Assembly (NCBI GenBank): GCA_007258455.2
Contig: VDFB02115049.1
Coordinates: 1-64,000, forward strand
Reading direction: 5' to 3'
Source of the DNA: Sequoia sempervirens
Lineage: Eukaryota; Streptophyta; Pinopsida; Cupressales; Cupressaceae
Length of the DNA stretch: 64,000 bases
Positions 57,305 through 64,000 of this stretch are shown here, piece after piece (position 1 is the first letter of the stretch; the number at the start of each line of letters is the position of its first letter). The notes beneath the pieces were generated by a model that did not search any database, was not told the DNA's origin, and saw only the letters and a program-made list of their open reading frames with translations. Made by a program: the position numbers and the translations under genes.

Positions 57305-57465
57305 CGCCGGCTCTGAGCCCTCTGGCCGTCTGAAGGTCCTCATGATCTCTCTGCGGTGCTCTGACACTGGAATAACCATCCTCGCTACTGCACCTTTCGC
57401 TCTGAGCTCTCAAGTTTCGCAAGGTAAATAGTAAAAGTGAATTGACTTTTACCCCTTTGTCAACC

Positions 57466-57473
57466 TATTTATA
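57466..57473 (-). promoter_or_regulatory. TATA box of the antisense PMD gene
   Basis: TATAAATA in the context CTTATAAATAGG on the minus strand, 87 bp before the chosen ATG, so transcription would start near 57435. It lies inside element 5, between the PMD gene and the 3' LTR. Confidence 0.65.
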
Positions 57474-57739
57474 AGGTCAAAATGACATTTTCAGTACTGG
57501 AGGCTCATTTGAATACCTTTGACTTCCTTGTAAGTTGCTTTAAACATGACAGAATCTGAAACCGACTGCGCCGTTATTTTTCTGGTCATCAATTTGATTT
57601 ATCGGGACACTTTGCAAATTTTTCTAGCACCGACTCAAAATTTGAAAATTTCCCGAGGGGCAATGATACTCTGTACCCTCCTTGGGCCATATTCTCAGCT
57701 TATTTTTCTTTGTCACAATGCGACATGCTACATTATGAC

Positions 57740-57753
57740 AAAGAGGGGCAAAA
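57740..57753 (+). other. Polypurine tract of element 5
   Basis: AAAGAGGGGCAAAA directly before the 3' LTR start TGTAGACACC, a form common in Tat elements. Confidence 0.9.
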
Positions 57754-59018
57754 TGTAGACACCTAAAATGACCTAGACCTGCAAGCTTCATTTTTACAAC
57801 TTTCGTCCTAGCATAATTATGACATTTAATTATGTCCTTGGTCCACATTCGACTATTGATTAAATAATTCATAATTATTTAATTTCATTCTTCATGATTA
57901 TTAAATAAATAAATTTTATTTATTTATTAAATACATCATTAATTGTCTAAGTCTTCCCTTAATTAAATAAATTTCTTAATTTATTTAATCCCCCTTCGTC
58001 ATTTATTTCTTCTTGATTGTTAAATAAATAAATTTCATTTATTTATTAAATACGTCACTAACTGTCTTAATTAAATAAGTTGATTAATTTATTTAATTAA
58101 TTGGTCTTATCTGCTAAATTAAATAATTAAATTTAATTATTTAATTGTCAATTAATATTCTTCTCATGTTAAATAAATTAAATTATTTAAAATGTCATGT
58201 CAATCTTAACTGTCAGTCCTTTTTGATAAATAATCTGAAAAAGATTATTTATTATCTCTCAAAATCTATAATTTGAATTATTTTAATTCAAATTAGTAAT
58301 TAATATTCTAAAAATCAAGCAATCGGGCAGATTCTTGATTTTTCCAAATCTTATCTTCAGTTCACATCTTATCTCTTTGATTTTTCGAATCTTGCAAATC
58401 AGGCAGTCTTATCTTCTTGATTTTTCGAAAATCCTTATTTTCTAATTAATTTGTCTCATTTATTCTCCACCGTCGATCCGTTTTATTCTGACCGTTCGAT
58501 TAAAGATTTTTCCCTAACCCTAATTAGGGATTCTCAGGTTTAATCTAGATCGTTCATTTTAGGTTCTTGTCATTGATTTATCTCGTCCATCCATTCGAAA
58601 TGGCCTTTTCTATAAAATGCCATCTTCTTCTCATTTTTGAGGACACACATTTGACATAATTACTATAGGCATTTATTTATTTACTCTCATGTTCATGGTC
58701 ATAGGCAATCTTAGTATTTCAATTTTAGCACTATTTTAGACATAGGCATTGGTTCGTAGACATAGTCATTTAGGCATATCAAATCCTTCAAATCTTGTTG
58801 TAGGGATTAGGCATTTTAGATTGCTCGATTGACGAATCTGAGGGCAGCATTCTCCAGCAAGCAAGAAGGTATTACGAAAGGGAATCATGGAGGTATCAAC
58901 AATCAGGTATAATTGTTCTTTCGTCTACTTCCTTTGTGTTTCATAAAATCTTTGGGTTTCATTTATCGTTTATTGTTTATTGCTAACACTCCAAATCTGA
59001 AGAAATCCCTTGATTACA
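57754..59018 (+). repeat. 3' LTR of element 5 (1265 bp)
   Basis: Partner of 40108-41388 with the same ends. It carries the intact 30-bp AT palindrome at 58117-58146 and the TATA box at 58611-58618. Confidence 0.95.
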
Positions 59019-59023
59019 GGGTA
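59019..59023. repeat. Target-site duplication GGGTA, right
   Basis: Same five bases as 40103-40107, followed by B2 protease sequence. Confidence 0.93.
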
Positions 59024-59984
59024 TTGTTGTGATGCTATATTTCGTATATAGTTTGAATTCTCCACAGCCTAGGTCCTGGATCTTGACATTGGGTTCATCC
59101 TTAGGAAGTGTGGAATATGGTGGTGTAGTGGAAGATGATGCGAGTGTGGATGGGTCAACATATTTAGAAGAAGAGGAGCCAGAAGCTTCTCGGTTGATAG
59201 GCACTCGGTTTGCAAAAATACCCCTTAGGTTGGTACAATATTGAAAAGGGTCGGGGTCTCCATATATGGTGATTCCTATGCCGTCAAATGGGAATTTTAA
59301 GCATTGGTGATATGTGGATGGAACGAATTTTAAGGCATGAATCCATGGACGACCGAGCAAGATGTTGTAAGGTAATTCTAGGTCCATGACCTGGCAAGTT
59401 GTATCCACAATGACTGGTCCTACTCTAATAGGAAGAGAAATAACACCTCGTGAAGAGCGTTCTTCGTCATCATATTCTTTTATGACTATACTCTTTGTAG
59501 GTTCTACACATGCATCGGAAAATCCTAGAGCCTTAACCAGTTTCAAAGAGCATATGTTCAATCTTGCTCCGCCATCTACTAAAACTCTTCTGACCTTGTG
59601 CTTATGGATGAAAGTTTCAATGTGTAATGCATCATTATGGTTAGTCTTGGGTGAAGAGTAGTCTTGATCCGAAAAGGTGACATGGTGAGGTGTAGTGAGG
59701 TATCCCACCATGGTCTCAAATTGGTTGACATCAATATCCTTAGGGATTGACGACTCTTGCAGGGTTTTATCCAGTATAGCCTTATGCTTGGGAGAGATGC
59801 GAAGTAGCTCAAGTATAGAAATTTGCACGGGAGTTTTGCCAAGTTGGTCGATAAGGTTAAAATGAATCTTGGGTTGCCATTTCTTTGTGGTCAAGGTGGG
59901 TTGTGATTGCCTAGGAGATGGACCAGGTATGGTAAGCTTAGGTTGCCTAACGGGAGGCGGACCAGTTATGGTGACCTTGCCACT
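59019..59984 (-). pseudogene. Protease of B2
   Basis: The active site reads VDGGARLNIC, then the LPYNILLGRPWIHALKF block and a Ser/Thr/Pro-rich linker. The frame is open from 59894 to the insertion point at 59023 and resumes at 40107 without a shift; the downstream G-patch part is there. DGGA matches element 5. Confidence 0.88.
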
Positions 59985-62565
59985 TCAAGTAGTAGCATTG
60001 CATCGGGGTGCTCTCTTGGCTGTGATGGTATTGACATATTCATTATCAATTCGGATATTGTTTATAGTGGTTCTACCAAAATAGTCATACTTGGCTCGAG
60101 CGAAATTGGCTTTATTATTGTTTACCTTTGGACCTGACGTGGAAGCATTATTAGAACCATGGTCTTGCAATGGGTTCTTATGAATGGTATGATCTGAATT
60201 AGAGGAAAATTGTGGTCCACCTATCTCAATGATACAATTCTTGATAAGTTCTTGTACTAGATTTTTCAGTTGTCGACAGGTAGAAGTTTTATGTCCTTTT
60301 GCCTGATGATAATCACAAAATGCATTATCGTCCCACCATGCTGGTTTGAATTGTCCTGGGTCATATGGTTTTGGTTCTTGAAGTGTGATGACACCATTCT
60401 GAAGGCATTTCTTGAGGACTTCCTCAATGGGCTCACCCAAGGGAGTGTATGTGCGACCCCTGGGGAATTGTCTCATCTGATGGTATTGTCCTTGATTATT
60501 TTGGCTACTTTGGTTGTTTGGGGGGACATTGTTTGGGGGGACATTGGTAGGGGGTGTCGATATCGTCATTGATTTTTTTTGCGGTTGTACCCATTTTAGA
60601 GCCAGTACATGACCCATAGTGTTTGCAACCTTAGCGTCCACAACACTGTCATTGGTAACATGTTTATGTTTGACCCAGTACTTATTTTTTTTAGTGGGAG
60701 GATTTGCATTTGTGTTTTTAGGACCGTATCTCAGCTCTCCCTTTGCAATAAGGGCTTTCTCAATCTTGACACCTTTTTCGACTAGGTCTGTGAAGGTTGT
60801 GCAACAATGTACTTGTAATGCATATTTTAAGGGTCCTAGAAGTGTTTGAACGAGCATTTCCACCTTTTCCTTTTTGGGTATGTCGATATGGCAAGGACTA
60901 GCTAGACTTCTCCATCTTTTAAAGAATGGCATGAATGTTTCACCAGCATCCTCTTGCGTGAGATTGCATAAGCTAGTAATAGAGGTGTCCATGTCAATGT
61001 TGTACGCGTAATTTTTTATGAATTTGTGTTTAAGCTCATCCCATGTTTGGATATCCTTTTGAGTGGAGAACCATTTAAGGGTAGGACCTACAAGACTTTT
61101 AGAAAAAAGTCCCATCAAGTATGTTTTTTCATAGGTGACGTCCATACAATTGGTTGCAAATTCGCGGACATGTTCGATGGGGTTTGTCCTTCCTCTGTAT
61201 TTGGTAAAATTAGGTGACACAAATCTTGGAGGAAATGGTGGCATGTATAAGTTCATGTCGAAGGGATATATGGATAGATTATATGACACTTCTAATTTCT
61301 TGCTAGATATTTGTATGTTTTCAATGGTCTTCTCTAGATCCATCAATTTTGCTTGTAAGGCATCTATTACAGGGTCATTTGTGATCCCATACATTGGATT
61401 GATTGGTATGCCATAGGTCCCCATTTTTTGTGTGTGGATGTTGGTGTATTGTTGAGGGATGGGTTGTTGTGACATGTGTGATGTGTTGTGATTTGCGTGT
61501 TGTTGGTATTGAAAGTTTGGATTGGGGGTATGTTGGTGGGTATGAATATGGGATGAGTATGTCAAAATATGTCCCCCAACCATTTGGGTCAATATTTGGG
61601 GAATATGGTGACCATGAATATTTTGATGTGTGAATGATGCCCTAGGTTGTGTGTTTTGACTGCCTTGTCCAAATTGTTGGGTTTGTACAAGGGTAATGGT
61701 TGTATTTTGTCCTTGGGAGGTGATGGCATTTGACTGTGTTCATGTGTTAACATTTTGTTGTTGTCCTTGAATAAAGATACATTGTTTGCCTCCACCCAAA
61801 GGATTTTGTGAGATACCAATGAGAGGATATGATGAAGATGTACTCATGGTACCAGATGTAGTTGTCAATGGAGGATTTTTATGGCTTGATGATGCCCCCA
61901 TGGCATTTACCGTAGTGGTAAAGAGAGGATTGGAATAACTTTCCCACACTGCCGAGGACCCAAAGGTGGTTCTAGCCGATTGTGATGGTGTTGTGGATAT
62001 TGTGGGAACTGTGACGGATTGTGATCCTCCAATGGATGTAGTGTTTATTGAATTGGAGTTATTTGGAATTTTGGAGGTAACACTCATGGTCGTTGTGACA
62101 TTTTGCAAGGTAGCCTCAAAAAAGGTATTACTCATGGTGTTTGGATGTTGACCACTATTGGACATGTTATGCGGGTTGTGGACATTAGGGTCAGGAGATG
62201 TTGATCTCAATGTGTTAATGTTGAATCCATGGGGTAACTTAGCTCCTTGACTTAAGAGTATGGCCAAATATCTGTCTCTTTCATATAGGACCAATTGTTC
62301 CACGAATTGGGATGCCTCTAGATCTTGTGTTGATACCTCTAGGTTTTCCTCAAGTATTTTTTCCATATTCATCCTTACATAAGAATGGTTCAAAGGGGTT
62401 GTTTGATGAGGATGGTATGGTCGTGAGAGGTTGAGTATTCATGTTGCTAAATGGGTTGTCAAAATTCCAATTTGGGTTATAAGTGGGATTGGTGACATTT
62501 GAATTAGAATCTTGTCCAAAGTTTTCCATTTTTATTTTCTTTCTTTGGAGTCTAGTTCCCACCAT
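59985..62565 (-). pseudogene. Gag of B2
   Basis: It starts at the ATG at 62565 (MVGTRLQRKKIKMENF), aligned with the gag start of element 5. One frameshift lies near 62390 and one stop at 61740, then 535 codons are open to 59985. Order: Asn/Thr/Ser/Gln-rich N-terminal region, gag core (MPPFPPRFVSPNFTKYRG, MGLFSKSLVGPTLKWFS, WDELKHKFIKNYAYNID), Pro/Gln-rich spacer and a His/Cys finger CDYHQAKGHKTSTC. This copy is better preserved than that of element 5. Confidence 0.88.
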
Positions 62566-64000
62566 CAAAGGGAATTTCTCAAATGAGGTAATGATAATGA
62601 TGATGAAATGCAAGGATGATACTAGCCTATTTTTTTTTTTTTTGTATTTTTGTGCTTTTTGATAATGAGGGGTGGCAATGCAAAGTGATGACTAAGGAAA
62701 CGATTAATGCAAAATGACGAGGTTGTCAAAGCCAAAGTGTCGAATGAGGATGAAGATGGTAATGTTGACGAAGGACTAAGGCGATTAATGCAAAGTATAG
62801 GTTCAAAATGAGGACTAGGGGTGGATAATGCAAAGTCTAAGTTAAGAAATCATGACTAAGTTTGGACAATGTTTGGAGAAAGGTTTGTTTAACCACTATA
62901 AGCTTGACGTATGTCTCAATTTAGGTTATCAAAAGGACTTGCTAAAGGGACTAGATGACGAGGTCAAAATGATGAGTGAGCCTACCTAACTAGACTGTTG
63001 AGTTGGAGGTTCTCACGAAAATGACGATGACTAAAAAGAGGAATAATGACTATGTCCCAAGATACCCTAATTTTCAAAACAATGATCTTTGTAAAGTGAG
63101 GAGATTTGGCCTAATCCAAAGTTTTCCCAAAATGAAACCTAAGGAAAAAATGACGATTATGACACCTAAGAAATGTAACTAAAATATGGAAATTGTAAAC
63201 CTATGGTTAAAGTGAAAGCTAATGAATGCAAACGATGGATGTTTTTAGCAATTTCAATTCTAGTTTCTAACAAATATTTTTGAAAATATGTTTGAAAATG
63301 GGCTAAGATGTCTAGACTTAGATTCTGGTCTGAAACAGGGTTTTCTTTGTTGACAGGAAAATGCGTCGTTACAGGCAGCAAATGTGTTGCATCTATCAAA
63401 TGCGGCTCTAGGGATGGAAAATGTGGTTCAGTTTTGCAAATGCGGCTTTAAAAAAGTCAAATGTAGTTTAGTATGTCAAATACGGCTTTACAAAAGGCGA
63501 ATGTGGCTTGGGATAGGAAAATGCGGTGTTTGGAGGAGCACATGTGGCTTGTTAGAGCAAATGCGTTGCAAATTTTGGCAAATGCGGTGTGATAGAGAAA
63601 ATGCAGTTTGACAGATGCATCTCAAGATGTTAAAAAGTCAATTTTCTGATGTTGTGGTTAAAAACCCGAATTGTTGAAAGTTTGACTACATTTTTTGAGA
63701 TGTTGGAGTATTGTTTGTTTTGTTTGAGTAACCAGCAAACACTTGGCAAGCACAATATTTTTAAAAGCAAACAAACACACAAGAGAACAAGTATGATCCT
63801 AGGTTAGGCCATGACAATATTCACTAGACTCCACATGGGTTTCCCCAGCCGTATATTAGTAGCATGTGAATCCAAAAGCTTGGCTGCACGGGCTCCCCCT
63901 TACAGTGCACTCTCTTCTTAGGCCAACCAAGCTTCCAACCCCCATGAAGCTCCCATGGCAGATTGATCACCTCTATTAAAGACTGTGAAGATGTGGAAGG
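62566..64000 (-). other. Leader of B2 (non-coding)
   Basis: No gene. It includes a poly-T run at 62630-62642 and a CpG-word array at 63360-63620 with about a dozen AAATGCGGCTT-type units of 18-22 bp. The segment 63700-64000 resembles the leader of element 5 near 42500-42730 (reverse complement). Confidence 0.6.

Larger units (their letters stand above)
54187..57379 (-). pseudogene. Antisense plant mobile domain (PMD, MAIN-like) gene with one intron
   Basis: Exon 1 runs 57379-57305 (25 codons, MVIPVSEHRREIMRTF...), the intron 57304-56726 (579 bp, GTATGT donor, TTTGTCTTTTTGCAG acceptor), exon 2 56725-54187. The PMD is clear: LLTALCKRWHFETCSFHLST, GEATITLEDVYRILWIPIRG, then VWGPFLLGMLYHQLHDIVYR and MMTWAWEHIALFCPP. 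PMD proteins include Arabidopsis MAIN and occur in plant transposons; some act in silencing, but the role here is unknown. Next is a Gly/Arg/Asp-rich repeat region (55250-55510), an acidic Glu-rich stretch (54900-55200) and a Ser/Gly/His-rich tail ending ELPPPHSSPRGDDEGLP. About ten stops break it (for example the stop after VDQLGP at 56651). A TATA box lies at 57466. The upstream ATG at 57379 is chosen because it is in frame and has a GAGGATGG context; the ATG at 57343 is the alternative. Confidence 0.88.
40108..59018 (+). mobile_element. Element 5 (family B): 18.9-kb Tat element with an antisense PMD gene
   Basis: It has LTRs of 1281 and 1265 bp, TSD GGGTA, a primer-binding site at 41390 and polypurine tract AAAGAGGGGCAAAA at 57740. 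Order on the plus strand: LTR, 2.2-kb leader, gag, protease with G-patch, RT, RNase H, extra RNase H, integrase, a 6-kb 3' region with structured repeats and an antisense PMD gene, LTR. The LTRs differ by roughly 22 substitutions plus a 13-bp and other small indels by my count, so it is the youngest insertion here. Extra ORFs after pol, including antisense ones, are known for the Tat lineage. Confidence 0.95.
59019..64000 (-). mobile_element. B2, upstream half: gag, protease start and leader
   Basis: On the minus strand the leader (62566-64000), gag and protease run leftward to the insertion point of element 5. By comparison with the 2.2-kb leader of element 5, the primer site and 5' LTR should lie about 0.8 kb or more beyond the right edge of the window. 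Confidence 0.88.

Noticed and set aside
57006..57422. Minus-strand ORF of 138 codons as exon of the PMD gene
   Set aside because: Different frame from the PMD exons; most of it covers the intron and its CG-word array.

Overview
The window is plant nuclear DNA made almost entirely of nested LTR retrotransposons. I see no host housekeeping gene, tRNA or rRNA gene. A large-genome seed plant fits: Tat-type Ty3/gypsy elements with a second RNase H, a chromodomain gypsy element, a Sirevirus-like copia end, and a captured plant mobile domain (PMD) gene. A conifer is plausible, but the sequence does not prove it. All retroelement reading frames are broken by stops and small indels, many of the C-to-T type expected after cytosine methylation.

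Layout, left to right. (1) 1-3723: 3' end of a minus-strand Sirevirus-like copia element (LTR stub, polypurine tracts, broken envelope-like ORF). (2) 3724-21889: element 1, family A, a minus-strand Tat-like gypsy element with very long LTRs (5594 and 5582 bp). Each LTR carries, inside U3, a long sense ORF of about 985 codons. The internal part has gag, protease, a plant-type RNase H placed BEFORE RT, then RT, RNase H and integrase. (3) 21890-37001: element 2, a relative of family A that keeps only part of the extra RNase H, protease, gag, the primer-binding site and a 2149-bp 5' LTR without the U3 ORF. It is split by element 3 (22480-31935), a chromovirus with 1640-bp LTRs, TSD TTGAG and a tRNA-iMet-type primer site, whose gag is in turn split by a solo LTR (28055-29516, TSD TTGGA). 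(4) 37002-40107 and 59019-64000: the two halves of a minus-strand family B Tat element (B2), split by (5) element 5 (40108-59018, plus strand, TSD GGGTA). Element 5 is a family B copy with gag, protease plus G-patch, RT, RNase H, extra RNase H and integrase, followed by a 6-kb 3' region. That region holds several families of repeated hairpins and an antisense PMD gene with its own TATA box and an intron.

A single breakpoint at 21889/21890 explains why element 1 lacks the last 11 bp of one LTR and why element 2, B2 and the copia element each lack their other half. LTR pairs compared by eye suggest relative ages: element 5 youngest (about 2% divergence), element 3 (about 3%), element 1 oldest (about 5-9% where sampled).

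The points most worth following up are the gene-bearing U3 of family A (a layout recalling U3-encoded accessory genes of some retroviruses), its unusual RNase H position, the covarying hairpin families of element 5, and the intron-containing antisense PMD gene.
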